A stretch of 64,000 nucleotides of DNA from an uncultured Clostridia bacterium (lineage in GTDB: Bacteria; Bacillota; Clostridia; Christensenellales; CAG-917): assembly GCA_934277615.1 (NCBI GenBank), contig CAKQUV010000004.1, positions 42,659 to 106,658 on the forward strand, read 5' to 3'. Numbering within the stretch: position 1 is the first letter of the stretch; the number at the start of each line of letters is the position of its first letter. Under the pieces are notes generated by a model, which was not told the DNA's origin, made no database searches, and saw only the letters and a program-made list of their open reading frames with translations. Positions 51,125-60,813 of the stretch are shown piece after piece. The position numbers were made by a program, and so were the translations under genes.

Positions 51125-52144
51125 ATGAAGAAATTTAACGTCGCCGTTGTCGGCGCAACCGGTATGGTAGGAGGCAAATTTCTGGAAGTGCTGGAAGAAA
51201 GGCAACTTCCCATCGACAACTATTATCTTTTCGCGTCCTCGAAAAGCGCAGGCAAAAAGATAAACTTTGCAGGCAAAGAGCACACCGTCATCGAACTCAC
51301 CGAGGATAACGTAAGAGCTCTCAAAGGCAAAATTGATTTTGCCCTATTCTCGGCAGGCGCTTTCATATCCGAAAAGTTTGCGCCGATATTTGTGGAAATA
51401 GGCGCGACCGTCGTCGACAACTCTTCCAAGTGGCGTATGTACGACGACGTGCCTCTTATCGTGCCCGAAGTAAATCCCGAGGACGTAAAGTATAACCGCG
51501 GCATAATCGCCAATCCCAACTGCTCGACGATACAAGCCGTCGTTGCGCTAAAACCGCTGTACGACGCATTCGGTATCAAGCGCATTGTGTATTCCACATA
51601 TCAGGCGGTATCCGGCGCAGGCGTGCAAGGCTACAACGATTTGAAGGACGGAATAAACGGCGTGCCGCCCAAGAAATTTCCTCATCCGATTGCCTACAAT
51701 ATGCTGCCGCATATAGACGTATTTATGGATGACGGATACACCAAAGAGGAGTGGAAAATGGTTGTGGAAACGCGCAAAATTCTGCACGACGATAATTTGC
51801 GAATTACAGCCACAACTGTACGAGTTCCGGTGTTCTACGGTCATTCTGAGTCTATAAACGTCGAGTTCGTGCAAAAATGCACAAAATCCGACATTGTGAA
51901 AACGCTTGAAAAAGCGGACGGAATAGTGGTTATGGACGACACGAAAAACAACGTCTATCCCACGCCTCTCATTGCCGAAAATCACGATGAAGTTTTTGTC
52001 GGCAGAATAAGAAAAGACGATAGCGTAGACAGCGGCGCAAACTTGTGGGTTGTTGCCGACAACATCCGCAAAGGCGCGGCAACCAACGCAGTGCAAATCG
52101 TCGAATTGCTGATAAAGAATGCGGAGAAAAAACAGGAGGTATAA
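51125..52144 (+). CDS. asd: Aspartate-semialdehyde dehydrogenase
   Basis: Reduces aspartyl phosphate to aspartate semialdehyde, the branch point to lysine/dipicolinate and to threonine/methionine. The 339-residue protein has the NADP-binding VAVVGATGMVGGKFLE, catalytic cysteine in NPNCSTIQAVVAL, and SGAGVQGYNDL. The ATG at 51125 with GGAGG is chosen over a codon nine residues upstream. dapA starts on the base after its stop. Confidence 0.97.
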   Translation: MKKFNVAVVGATGMVGGKFLEVLEERQLPIDNYYLFASSKSAGKKINFAGKEHTVIELTEDNVRALKGKIDFALFSAGAFISEKFAPIFVEIGATVVDNSSKWRMYDDVPLIVPEVNPEDVKYNRGIIANPNCSTIQAVVALKPLYDAFGIKRIVYSTYQAVSGAGVQGYNDLKDGINGVPPKKFPHPIAYNMLPHIDVFMDDGYTKEEWKMVVETRKILHDDNLRITATTVRVPVFYGHSESINVEFVQKCTKSDIVKTLEKADGIVVMDDTKNNVYPTPLIAENHDEVFVGRIRKDDSVDSGANLWVVADNIRKGAATNAVQIVELLIKNAEKKQEV

Positions 52145-53020
52145 ATGATTTTCAAGGGCGTCGCAACGGCACTTATTACGCCGTTCAAGGGCAATAACGT
52201 AGATGTCGAAGCATTTGAAAGATTGCTTGATTTTGAGTATGACGGCGGCGTAAACGCCGTTGTCGTTTTGGGCACGACGGGAGAGCCTGCCACAATGTCG
52301 CAAGAGGAAAAGGACTTGATTATAACTCTTGCCGTCAAGCGTTTAAAGGGCAAAATTCCCGTCATTGTCGGCGCAGGTTCCAACAGCACGGCGCAGGCAA
52401 TCGAGGCTTGTCAAAACGCCGAGAGGCTTGGCGCAGACGGGTTGTTGGTGGTAACGCCTTATTACAACAAATGCACGCAAAACGGGCTTTTGGAGCATTA
52501 CGGGGCGATTGCAAAACGCACGAATCTGCCGATTATCTGCTACAACGTTCCGTCCAGAACAGGCGTTAATATGCTGCCTGAAACTTTTGCGCGACTTGCA
52601 AGCGAATATAGCAATATCGTTGCCATAAAAGAGGCAAGCGGCAATATGGAGCAGATAGAACAATGTCTGCGCCTTGTTCACGGCAAAGCGACAGTATATA
52701 GCGGCGACGACGCGTTAACCGTGCCTGTTATGGCAATGGGCGGCAGCGGCGTTATTAGCGTTGCAAGCAACGTCTGCCCCGCCTATTTTTCGAGAATGAC
52801 CAATCTTGCGCAAAACGGAAATACCAAAGAAGCGGCAAAAATGCAGCTCGACGCACTTCCCCTCATATCCGCACTGTTTTGCGAAGTCAACCCCATACCG
52901 ATAAAAAAGGCAATGCAACTTAAGGGCTTTTGCGACGGAACGTTGCGACTGCCGCTCACCGAGATGTCGGCGCAAAACGCACAAATTCTGCAACACGTGC
53001 TCGAGAGTTTCCACGTATAA
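52145..53020 (+). CDS. dapA: 4-Hydroxy-tetrahydrodipicolinate synthase
   Basis: Condenses aspartate semialdehyde with pyruvate, the first step to lysine, cell-wall diaminopimelate and spore dipicolinate. The 291-residue TIM barrel has the pyruvate motif GTTGEPATM, the catalytic tyrosine in VVTPYYNKCTQNG, YNVPSRTG, and the Schiff-base lysine in IVAIKEASGN. AGGAGG lies inside the asd 3' end. In this organism the product can be used by DpaAB (60814-62093). Confidence 0.98.
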   Translation: MIFKGVATALITPFKGNNVDVEAFERLLDFEYDGGVNAVVVLGTTGEPATMSQEEKDLIITLAVKRLKGKIPVIVGAGSNSTAQAIEACQNAERLGADGLLVVTPYYNKCTQNGLLEHYGAIAKRTNLPIICYNVPSRTGVNMLPETFARLASEYSNIVAIKEASGNMEQIEQCLRLVHGKATVYSGDDALTVPVMAMGGSGVISVASNVCPAYFSRMTNLAQNGNTKEAAKMQLDALPLISALFCEVNPIPIKKAMQLKGFCDGTLRLPLTEMSAQNAQILQHVLESFHV

Positions 53021-53140
53021 ATTGTCAAAACGGATATCTCAAGTAAAAGCCTAGGATATGCATCAAACCACAAAAACCAAGTCGAAACCTAGGATAAAAA
53101 TAGATTCTCTATATTAATTTCCATATAAATAATAACCACT

Positions 53141-53170
53141 AAAAAGCACCGCAAAAATGCGGTGCTTTTT
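53141..53170. terminator. Bidirectional terminator between dapA and the LRR lipoprotein gene
   Basis: AAAAAGCACCGCA/TGCGGTGCTTTTT perfect stem flanked by A and T runs, serving both convergent genes. Confidence 0.9.
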
Positions 53171-53221
53171 GATGAAAACAAATCGTTTTTTTGTTATACT
53201 TTTGAAATCTCGCAGCCACGA

Positions 53222-56200
53222 TTATGCTTTTGTCGGCGCTACAAAACCTTCTTTTGTGCAACCTTCGAATGCAGATTTCGCGACTGTTTTCAAGCCGTTT
53301 GTATCGCTGAACGTAAATGTCAAAAGCTCTGTGCAGTTGCCGAAAGCACGTTCTCCGATGTTCTCCAAAGAGGATGAAACAACGACTGTCGTGAGTTTTG
53401 CGCATCCCTTAAACGTATCTATGTCGATTGATTTGAGCGCTGTGTTTTTGCTCAAATCGACACTTTCGAGTCCTGCGCCTTCAAAGGCGTTTGTGCCGAG
53501 ATAATTGAGCTTGGTCGCCCTTGACAAATCAATGGATTTGAGTGATTCGCAGCCTGCGAACGCACTGTTTCCGATATATTCGACGGATTCGCTTACATAT
53601 CCGACTGTCTTGAATTTGATGTTGTTTGCAGACGTATAAACATACGGAACAACCTCTGCGCCCTCTTCGCCTTCCGCTGTCGAAACGTATTTGATTGCGT
53701 TGTATCTGTAAATTGTATCGGGCAGGAACACTTCGGTATTTGCGTTGACCGTAACGCCTTCGCTTATACCTACGACGTTATAGACAATGCGTTTTGCGCC
53801 CTCGGTTGCTTCGGTAACGTATTGAGCGCCGATAACGAGAACTCTGTCATATTCAACGCCTTGGAGGTTGCCTACGCTGACGTATTTGACGGTTTCGTTT
53901 TCCGTTTCGACCGTGTTTATTACGTCAAAGTTGTAGTCGTTGAGAACAGCAGTTTCGTCGTCCACTCTTTGCGCGGTATAAACATGCTCGAGCGCGGTGC
54001 ATCCTTTGAATGAATTTACGCCGATTCTGACGATATTTCTGTCCAAATAGATTGCTTTGAGTTTTGTATAGTCCTCAAACACGCCGTGTGCGGATTGGAC
54101 GTCGCCGATTTGCGTAACCGTATAAACAACGCCGTTTTTGGTGTATGTTGTTGGCAACACTATAGTTTCCATACTCTTTGCAGACGCTTTGCAACCGACT
54201 ATTCTTGCAGTCATAGAGATGTCGTCGGTTTCATATTGGAAGAGATTTGCGTCTGCCTCGAGGACTACGGAATAGGTTATCGTTTGGGTAAGTTCGTTTG
54301 CAGCGTCCGTGCGGCTGTACTTGATATCCAGCGTGTGCAAACCGAGCGTTGCGGTGTTAATAGGCGCTTTTTCAACGCCGTCGACTCTTACCACTTCGAA
54401 ACCTTGAGCAGTGGCAAGCGGTTTTTGCGTTACGGAGCCGTCCTGACCAATCATATTGACATGGAATCTGTTGAAATAGTTGACGGGAGTGCCGTTGATG
54501 GGGATTGCAACGGCGCTTACTTGCTCGATTGCGATAAATTTCGACTTCTTGACGTTGTATTCTACGCTAAACACGTACGTTCCGATGCCGTGGAAGTCAA
54601 CCGTGAATTGAGCGGTGCTCGGCTTTTCGTCCAACGTGCTGAAGCCTGCAATGCTCTTGACGGGAATACGGTGGACGTTGCCTGCTATGTCTTTGTATGC
54701 AAACGTAACCTTTACGCTATCCACTGACGTTGACGTATAGAACGTCGGCAACGGCTCGCTTGCGACGTCGCCGCCAAAGCCTTCCAGCCAGAACGCGTCG
54801 CTGCTTGTCTTGCCGTTGGCATTTATAACTGCGCCGTTTTGCGGATATTTGCCGACTTTCGTTTCATAGAAACTGTCTGTTTCTTTTGCGCCGATTGCAT
54901 CCACAATCGTTACGACAAACGCATTGCCGTCCGCAGGAGTGTTGTGGCAACCCTTGTCGCTGCCGTCGTACGTGAACGTCAGGATATACTTGTTTACGCC
55001 CTCTTCATAGAGGTCGGGATAATTGCCTTTTGTTATAAGCGTTGCGGCTACCGCATTTTGAGTCATATCCAAATCTTCGCGTCTGACAACCTCGGTGTTG
55101 CTTGTTATCACAAGCGCGTTTGCGATAGTGGAACCGTAAGCGGATACGATTGCGTCGATTGGGCTTTGATTGCTGTTTTTGCGCAAAACAAGGTGCGCCA
55201 TTGCGTTGTCCGCAATCCACACTGCCTTGATATCCTCGGTGATAAATCTCGAGCGATATTGCTTGTAAAGTCTTATCCAACCGATTGTCGCGTTGTCAGT
55301 AACGTCGTCGCCGTCTTTGTGCGCGTCGAGGAAGTCTATGACTTCTTTACGGAAGAAGAATCTGACAGTGTCGAGCAATCTGCCGTTGCCGTCCGCAAAG
55401 GCGTATTCGGAGATTTCAGGTACGCCCGTAAGTTTGTTTTGGGCGGCATCGACGTCAACCCTGTGCATAATCAAGCTGACCAAGGAACTTGCGCCTGCAA
55501 ATGCGTAATCCTCAATCTTTTCAACAGTGTCGCCGAGTTGAATGGTTGCGATTTGGTTGGCAAACGTATCGAATGCACGCTCGTTGATTACTTTGACGTT
55601 TGAGGGCAACACAATGTCGGACTCGACGCCTACGCTGCCCGAATAATAAATGGTGAGCATATCGTTGATGACAGTGAAACCGTTTTGGGTGAACTTGCCG
55701 TCTTTCTTTATCCACTTTGTCATGCTGAACGCGTCTTTGCCGATTGACAAGATTTCTTGGGGAAAAGTGATTGTAATGTTTTCAATGTTATTGCAATCTT
55801 TGAACGCGTTTGCGGCAATATGGTGCACGTAAACCGGGTTTCCGTTATTCGTCGGAATGGTTGCGCTTGTCGCCGCCGTATCGAGGAAGCGATAATACAC
55901 TCTGCCTATGATGATTGCAGTGTTGCCTGCAACGTAAACGTTGCTCGATTCCGAGATGAGTTTCGCACATCCGTCAAACGCCGTTTCTCCGATGTACGCA
56001 AGTTGCGAATTTGTTGACACGTTGAACGTATCGAGGTTGACGCAACCTGCAAACGCGCCGTTGTTGATTCTCTTAACGCCGTCGCCGAGAGTTACGCATG
56101 CAATATTCGTACGATTTGCAAACGCGCCGTCTGCAATCGTTGCCACTTGCGTCAAGGACGTAAGATCGATTGAAGTTATTGTTTCGCCGTTTGCGTCAAC

Positions 56201-58159
56201 GTCCGCGCCGACGTACTTGTAAAAAACGTCGTTGACGATGAAGAAATCGGTGTCGTGTTTCTCTTTGTATTCGTTTTCAAAACGAGATCTGTAGAATACG
56301 TTTTTGCCAAGTTCCTTGATTGCGGAATTTGACGGGAATTCGACTTCGGAGAGCTCGGGGCAATGCGCAAACGCCTGCTCGCCTATCGCGGTGAGATTGC
56401 TTGCCTCGGACATGTCGATTTTGAGCAAGGCTTTGAGGTTCATGCAAGACCTTGCGGAAATCTCGGTTATCGGGCATTCTTTGCCGCTTATAACGAGAGA
56501 AGCTGGGATAATAAGTTCGCTTACGGACTCGTCCGCAATCTTGTCAATGCGGATACTGCCGTCCGACTTGATTGTAAGGCAATCCTTGAAAACGACGTCG
56601 GTGTAATAGCCGCTCAACCTTTCAAGACGCGCTCTGTCGCTTTCGCCTTCGATCTCTTTGAACGTCCACTTGATATAGCCGATATCGTCTATTCTGCCCG
56701 TCGAATCGGACTCCACCTTGTCGACTTTTGCAGGCTCGGTGCATTGATAATCTCTGTAAATGCCACTGTATGCAACGTAATTTTCACTGCCCTTGACAAG
56801 TTTTTGAGTCATGTCGGCAAAAGTGAAATATCTTGTGTTTTCCTTGATTTGCTCGTCGGTGGTCGACTCGAAAGCAAGAACTTTGAAGATGTATTTGGAA
56901 TAATCTACGCCGTACGCAAGGTTTTGCGCCACGATTCTGTTGATTGCATGGCTTTCAAGACCGAATCTCGACGTTGTATCGACAAGTGTGTAGCCCTTCG
57001 GGATATTGTCGTCGGACTTGATGCCCAACGAGTTTGTAACGCCTTGCGGATATACGCCGCCCATTGTGTAAAGCGTAAATGTATAATCGCGTTCCGTCCA
57101 ACGCGCGACAAGCGTGATGTCCGTGCTGCCTACGCTTTGTGAGAAAGACCAAAGCGTGTCGCCTTCGCTATATTTTCTGTCGCCGTCGTTGTCCTGATAC
57201 CAACCTGCGAAATAGTAACCGTTGAATACGTTGAATTTGTCAACAACAGGCGCTTGGATTTTGCCCGTGCCGCGAACTACGCTTTGATCGACAAGTATTG
57301 CGCCCTCGGCGGATTCAAGAACAGGCTCGGATTTGCCGTATTGCACGGTTGCGTCGGAAGGTCTGTTGAGAAGGAGCGTTGCTTTGATGACGTTGGCGGT
57401 CCAGTTTGCTTTGAAAGACATATCAGACGAAATCGTAAAGCCGCCGCCAAAGCCGGAAGTTGCGGAAAGAGTTTTGTTGTTGCCGTACGTTACGGAGGAC
57501 AAAGCCATGCCGTCGCACACCATTCTGAATGCGTCGGTGAAATCGTCCCAACTTGCAAACGTAATGTCCTTATCGACCTTGACAGTGCCTTTGCCGCCTT
57601 TGAACGTGCCGAAGTATGCCGTGGCTTTATCGTTGTTGAGGTCAAACGCGAGAGTAACTTGTTCTGCCTCTGTATAGCGGTCTTTCAAGTGGAGCGCAAA
57701 AGAGCCTTCCGCACTTTTGTCGTTGCCGACAGATACGGAAACGTAGACCATATAATGACCTTTTTCCCATTCGATCGGAGAACCGAACTTTTCCAAATAA
57801 TTTATTTCGTTACCGTTTTCGTCGCGCTTGCCGTCCGTGATTTTTGTAACCATGGAATCCGACAAATTGCCGCCGTTGACGACTGTTGTGGATGAGCCGT
57901 CGGTATAGACGATGCTGTACTCCACGTCGCTCATATCGAATTCATCGCAATAAATGCTGCTGAAAACGGACGAAACGGCTTTGGGCATACTGAATTTGAG
58001 GTATGTGTTGATATTGCCGTCGCTCTTGCCGCCGTTGACGTCGCCTGCGCCGATTTCGTCGGGCAACTTATCGATTTGCCCTTTATTGCAGGCAACGAGC
58101 GAAAGCGTCAACAAGACGCAGAGGACTAAAATCAGGAATAATGTTACTTTCTTTCTCAT
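53222..58159 (-). CDS. BspA-type leucine-rich-repeat surface lipoprotein (1645 residues)
   Basis: Lipobox SLVAC (Cys24) after a standard signal peptide. Residues about 30-260 are unique beta-rich sequence; around 265-370 comes an InlB B-repeat-like/Listeria-Bacteroides module ending ITLVARWTERDYTF. Residues about 530-940 and 1370-1645 are BspA-like LRR_5 repeats, with units such as IGEQAFAHCPELSEVEFPS and IPDGAFANRTN-like variants; IGENAFxGCxxLxxVxLP is readable many times. Between the two LRR blocks lie Ig-like or bacterial beta domains. Such proteins bind host or bacterial surface ligands. Monocistronic, with its own consensus promoter and terminator. Confidence 0.92.
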   Translation of the reverse strand: MRKKVTLFLILVLCVLLTLSLVACNKGQIDKLPDEIGAGDVNGGKSDGNINTYLKFSMPKAVSSVFSSIYCDEFDMSDVEYSIVYTDGSSTTVVNGGNLSDSMVTKITDGKRDENGNEINYLEKFGSPIEWEKGHYMVYVSVSVGNDKSAEGSFALHLKDRYTEAEQVTLAFDLNNDKATAYFGTFKGGKGTVKVDKDITFASWDDFTDAFRMVCDGMALSSVTYGNNKTLSATSGFGGGFTISSDMSFKANWTANVIKATLLLNRPSDATVQYGKSEPVLESAEGAILVDQSVVRGTGKIQAPVVDKFNVFNGYYFAGWYQDNDGDRKYSEGDTLWSFSQSVGSTDITLVARWTERDYTFTLYTMGGVYPQGVTNSLGIKSDDNIPKGYTLVDTTSRFGLESHAINRIVAQNLAYGVDYSKYIFKVLAFESTTDEQIKENTRYFTFADMTQKLVKGSENYVAYSGIYRDYQCTEPAKVDKVESDSTGRIDDIGYIKWTFKEIEGESDRARLERLSGYYTDVVFKDCLTIKSDGSIRIDKIADESVSELIIPASLVISGKECPITEISARSCMNLKALLKIDMSEASNLTAIGEQAFAHCPELSEVEFPSNSAIKELGKNVFYRSRFENEYKEKHDTDFFIVNDVFYKYVGADVDANGETITSIDLTSLTQVATIADGAFANRTNIACVTLGDGVKRINNGAFAGCVNLDTFNVSTNSQLAYIGETAFDGCAKLISESSNVYVAGNTAIIIGRVYYRFLDTAATSATIPTNNGNPVYVHHIAANAFKDCNNIENITITFPQEILSIGKDAFSMTKWIKKDGKFTQNGFTVINDMLTIYYSGSVGVESDIVLPSNVKVINERAFDTFANQIATIQLGDTVEKIEDYAFAGASSLVSLIMHRVDVDAAQNKLTGVPEISEYAFADGNGRLLDTVRFFFRKEVIDFLDAHKDGDDVTDNATIGWIRLYKQYRSRFITEDIKAVWIADNAMAHLVLRKNSNQSPIDAIVSAYGSTIANALVITSNTEVVRREDLDMTQNAVAATLITKGNYPDLYEEGVNKYILTFTYDGSDKGCHNTPADGNAFVVTIVDAIGAKETDSFYETKVGKYPQNGAVINANGKTSSDAFWLEGFGGDVASEPLPTFYTSTSVDSVKVTFAYKDIAGNVHRIPVKSIAGFSTLDEKPSTAQFTVDFHGIGTYVFSVEYNVKKSKFIAIEQVSAVAIPINGTPVNYFNRFHVNMIGQDGSVTQKPLATAQGFEVVRVDGVEKAPINTATLGLHTLDIKYSRTDAANELTQTITYSVVLEADANLFQYETDDISMTARIVGCKASAKSMETIVLPTTYTKNGVVYTVTQIGDVQSAHGVFEDYTKLKAIYLDRNIVRIGVNSFKGCTALEHVYTAQRVDDETAVLNDYNFDVINTVETENETVKYVSVGNLQGVEYDRVLVIGAQYVTEATEGAKRIVYNVVGISEGVTVNANTEVFLPDTIYRYNAIKYVSTAEGEEGAEVVPYVYTSANNIKFKTVGYVSESVEYIGNSAFAGCESLKSIDLSRATKLNYLGTNAFEGAGLESVDLSKNTALKSIDIDTFKGCAKLTTVVVSSSLENIGERAFGNCTELLTFTFSDTNGLKTVAKSAFEGCTKEGFVAPTKA

Positions 58160-58165
58160 ACACTT

Positions 58166-58198
58166 TCCGCCTTATACGTACGCGCGTGAACGCGCACC
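58166..58198. repeat. Palindromic words in the leader of the LRR gene
   Basis: TACGTA and GCGCGT-GA-ACGCGC lie between promoter and ribosome binding site, comparable to the two palindromes in the leader of the giant surface-protein gene. Confidence 0.45.
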
Positions 58199-58221
58199 AT
58201 AAATATAAGAATACAAATATA

Positions 58222-58250
58222 ATACTACAATATCCTCATAAAATTGTCAA
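58222..58250 (-). promoter_or_regulatory. Promoter of the LRR lipoprotein gene
   Basis: TTGACA (58245-58250), 17-bp spacer, TAGTAT (58222-58227) on the minus strand. Confidence 0.75.
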
Positions 58251-58281
58251 CAGCAAATGCTAAAGGGGCGCGAAAGCAAAC

Positions 58282-58309
58282 AAAAAAACCGCTTAGAATG
58301 CGGTTTTTT
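58282..58309 (-). terminator. Terminator of the plsC-like gene
   Basis: AAAAAACCGC/GCGGTTTTTT stem, 20 bp beyond the stop, with T7 on the minus strand. Confidence 0.85.
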
Positions 58310-58327
58310 GCTTGAAAAATTTTGAAA

Positions 58328-59653
58328 TTATTTTTGTTGTTTGTACATTTCCTCTATCGCAAGGACGTATTTTGTGGACGCTTTCCGCTCGGCAAACATA
58401 AATCTGTACACGTGTTTGTCGTCGTACATATCAAGCGCAGTGCCCGGCAAATTTGCCACTGTGTCCGTTCGGTTTATCGGGAAAACTATGTCCTTAAACT
58501 CGTCCTCTACAGGCTCTGTGCCCTGCTTTTCGTCAACGTCGTAAGACATGGTGTTTACGCCGTATTTGGACTTCACTCCCTTCGGTCTTGTCTGCCAGTC
58601 GGTGTGAAAACGGAGGCTTTGTCTGTCAAGCGTCATAACGCCGCTTGCCACAAATCTGTAACCGTTGTTTTTCTCGTTTTCCACAAACAAATTGACTTTG
58701 TCGGATATGCAAAAACCGTCATTTTGCACTTCTTGCGCAACCATGCCTCTTTGCAAAGCATACCATAAATCTATGCGCTTCAAACTTGTGCTGTCGCCGA
58801 TGGGAACAAGCCTGCCGTCATAAGTATAAACAACGTCGTTTCCGCACTTTTCGCAAGTGAGATGGCTGCCCTTGCTCGTCATTGTAAATTCGCTATGACA
58901 ATTTGGGCAATAATACAAAAGTCGCTCCAAGCCCTCGGCATAGTGTCTGCCTTTGAATTTTACGCCGTTGTCAACTTGCCACTTGTGTTCGTTGTGCGCA
59001 AGCGCGTCCGTGATTTTTTGCAAAATCTCTTCTTTGGGCAGCGTTTTGGTTTCCTCTTTTGTGAAAAGCATATCGCAATCGGTGAGGACTTTCCCTCTGC
59101 GCACAAACCGCAAATTGTACGCCCATTTCGGTCTTGCGAGCGACGCGCCGCGCATTTTGATAACTCCGACCGGATATCCCAGCCATTGAACAAGTCTTGC
59201 GATAGATGGCAAAATCGCGCCCGTTTTGCCGTCCGCAGATACTTTGCCCTCGGGACAAATCAGCACGCTTATGCCTGCGTCGAGATATTTTTTGATGTTT
59301 TTGATGCATTGATAATCCGCAAAATACTGCTTTTTGGTGATTGCGTGATAGCTGCCGAGAAGTTTTGCGAAAATCGGCATGGAATACATCATGTTTTCCG
59401 CAACGACAAAGTTGAGAGGCGCGCCCTGCATCGCCGAGGAAAAGTGTATAAAATCGTACGCCGAAAGATGATTGCACACCACAAGCATGGCGCCGTTTTT
59501 CTTTTGCGCCTTAAACGCTTTGGATTGAGTGCATTCGCCGTGCAAAAACGGTCTTATAAATCTGCACAACCCCAAAAAGAAACGACAGTACGCTTTGGAA
59601 AAAGGCACGTCGTTTTTGTTGATATGGTTTTGGGTTGTCGCTTTTTTGTCCAT
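58328..59653 (-). CDS. 1-acyl-glycerol-3-phosphate acyltransferase (PlsC-like) with C-terminal zinc ribbon
   Basis: A 441-residue protein. The N-terminal 240 residues are a PlsC-type acyltransferase: HX4D motif VVCNHLSAYDF, FVVAENMMY, and the PEG motif LICPEGKVS, which make phosphatidic acid at the membrane. PlsC itself is usually about 200-250 residues; here a second half starts with a zinc ribbon (YYCPNCHSEF...LTCEKCGNDV) and continues with about 170 residues of beta-rich sequence containing no motif I know. The start MDKKATTQN has no Shine-Dalgarno; a consensus promoter ends 6 nt before the ATG. Confidence 0.85.
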   Translation of the reverse strand: MDKKATTQNHINKNDVPFSKAYCRFFLGLCRFIRPFLHGECTQSKAFKAQKKNGAMLVVCNHLSAYDFIHFSSAMQGAPLNFVVAENMMYSMPIFAKLLGSYHAITKKQYFADYQCIKNIKKYLDAGISVLICPEGKVSADGKTGAILPSIARLVQWLGYPVGVIKMRGASLARPKWAYNLRFVRRGKVLTDCDMLFTKEETKTLPKEEILQKITDALAHNEHKWQVDNGVKFKGRHYAEGLERLLYYCPNCHSEFTMTSKGSHLTCEKCGNDVVYTYDGRLVPIGDSTSLKRIDLWYALQRGMVAQEVQNDGFCISDKVNLFVENEKNNGYRFVASGVMTLDRQSLRFHTDWQTRPKGVKSKYGVNTMSYDVDEKQGTEPVEDEFKDIVFPINRTDTVANLPGTALDMYDDKHVYRFMFAERKASTKYVLAIEEMYKQQK

Positions 59654-59659
59654 ACGTTT

Positions 59660-59688
59660 TTTATACCAAATACCAAGCGCAATGTCAA
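59660..59688 (-). promoter_or_regulatory. Promoter of the plsC-like gene (leaderless)
   Basis: TTGACA (59683-59688), 17-bp spacer, TATAAA (59660-59665) on the minus strand; 6 nt (59654-59659) then ATG. Confidence 0.8.
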
Positions 59689-59721
59689 GACATACGCGCT
59701 ATAAGCACTCATTTTAAGGAG

Positions 59722-60732
59722 TTATTCTAGCAAAAATTCCGCAACTTGCGCAGTTAACTTTTCGTTGATTGAAAAATCCATAGTTTTAATAAATTTTTCT
59801 TCAATCTGCTCATGCGTTTTTTTGGCAAGATTAAGTTTTTCGACGGCAAACGCCGTTTGCAAAACTCTGTCGTTTTCCTCGTCTTTTATGTCCTCTTCAA
59901 AGCCCTTTTTGCAAAACACGCCGAGATTGACTCGCTCGCTTACGTCGCTTTTGAAATGCCCTGCGTCGGACACGACCGCAACTCCGCCTCGCAGTACGCC
60001 CTCGTACTTTGTGGGATCGAGCGGATTTTGGAGCAAAGTGCAACCCTCGAGCAATTTCGAAAGCTCGTCAAAGAACACGCTCATTGCGTACTCGCATCCG
60101 TCCACAAGATAAATTCGCGCGGTCCGCAAATGGTCGAAATAAACGCTTTCGCCGCTCGGACATATGGCGTGCGAAAATACTTTTCTATCGCCTTTTTTAT
60201 CGCTTTTTTCACGGCGCAAAACGTCTGCGATTTTGTAGGCGTAAGCACGTACGCCGCCCTCGTCAACGTTTTGCTTTTCAAGCTGCATTTTGTTGTCAAA
60301 ATGACACAAAGCGGACTTTAAGTGCTGATATATGCGCATAAAATATTGTTTCTTGCAATTCATAAGTCTTTCGACATCTTCACGCACGCCTTTCAGTTTG
60401 TATGGTTTTAGGCTCTGAGCAAGGTCAAAAATTCTGTCTTTTACGACGGGTATATCCACGCCGCTCGCGTGTGGCGCGGTTGCGTCTACGACAGCCCTGT
60501 TTGTATCTTTTATATACACTCCGTCAAGGCTGTGTGGATCTCCCGAACAATACCAAAGTTCGATGTCGTGTCCCGCTTTTTTGGCGTACTGTGCAATCTT
60601 TTTCATGAGTGTGGATTTACCTGTGCCGGGGCCGCCTTTTAAAAGCGCCACTCTGTCTTTGCCTTTTAATTCTGCGTCATAGTTGTTCCAGAAGCCGTAA
60701 CCGCTGTTGTTACCCAAGAAATATCTTTCCAT
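59722..60732 (-). CDS. P-loop ATPase of a sporulating-Firmicutes family (PRK06851-like)
   Basis: A 336-residue protein with Walker A KGGPGTGKSTLMKKI at residues 32-46, followed by a conserved WYCSGDPHSLDGVYI segment and VVDATAPH, which I associate with an uncharacterised Firmicutes ATPase group (the name is from memory and only a hint). The C-terminal half has no recognised motif. AGAGGTGAAAG precedes the ATG. It is divergent from dpaAB with an 81-bp shared control region, so a late-sporulation role is conceivable but unproven. Confidence 0.75.
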   Translation of the reverse strand: MERYFLGNNSGYGFWNNYDAELKGKDRVALLKGGPGTGKSTLMKKIAQYAKKAGHDIELWYCSGDPHSLDGVYIKDTNRAVVDATAPHASGVDIPVVKDRIFDLAQSLKPYKLKGVREDVERLMNCKKQYFMRIYQHLKSALCHFDNKMQLEKQNVDEGGVRAYAYKIADVLRREKSDKKGDRKVFSHAICPSGESVYFDHLRTARIYLVDGCEYAMSVFFDELSKLLEGCTLLQNPLDPTKYEGVLRGGVAVVSDAGHFKSDVSERVNLGVFCKKGFEEDIKDEENDRVLQTAFAVEKLNLAKKTHEQIEEKFIKTMDFSINEKLTAQVAEFLLE

Positions 60733-60813
60733 CTTTCACCTCTTTGCATACTATGTGCGGCAATAATTCTTTTGTGAATTAACTCATTTTCAAAAGATTG
60801 CATAACATACCGT

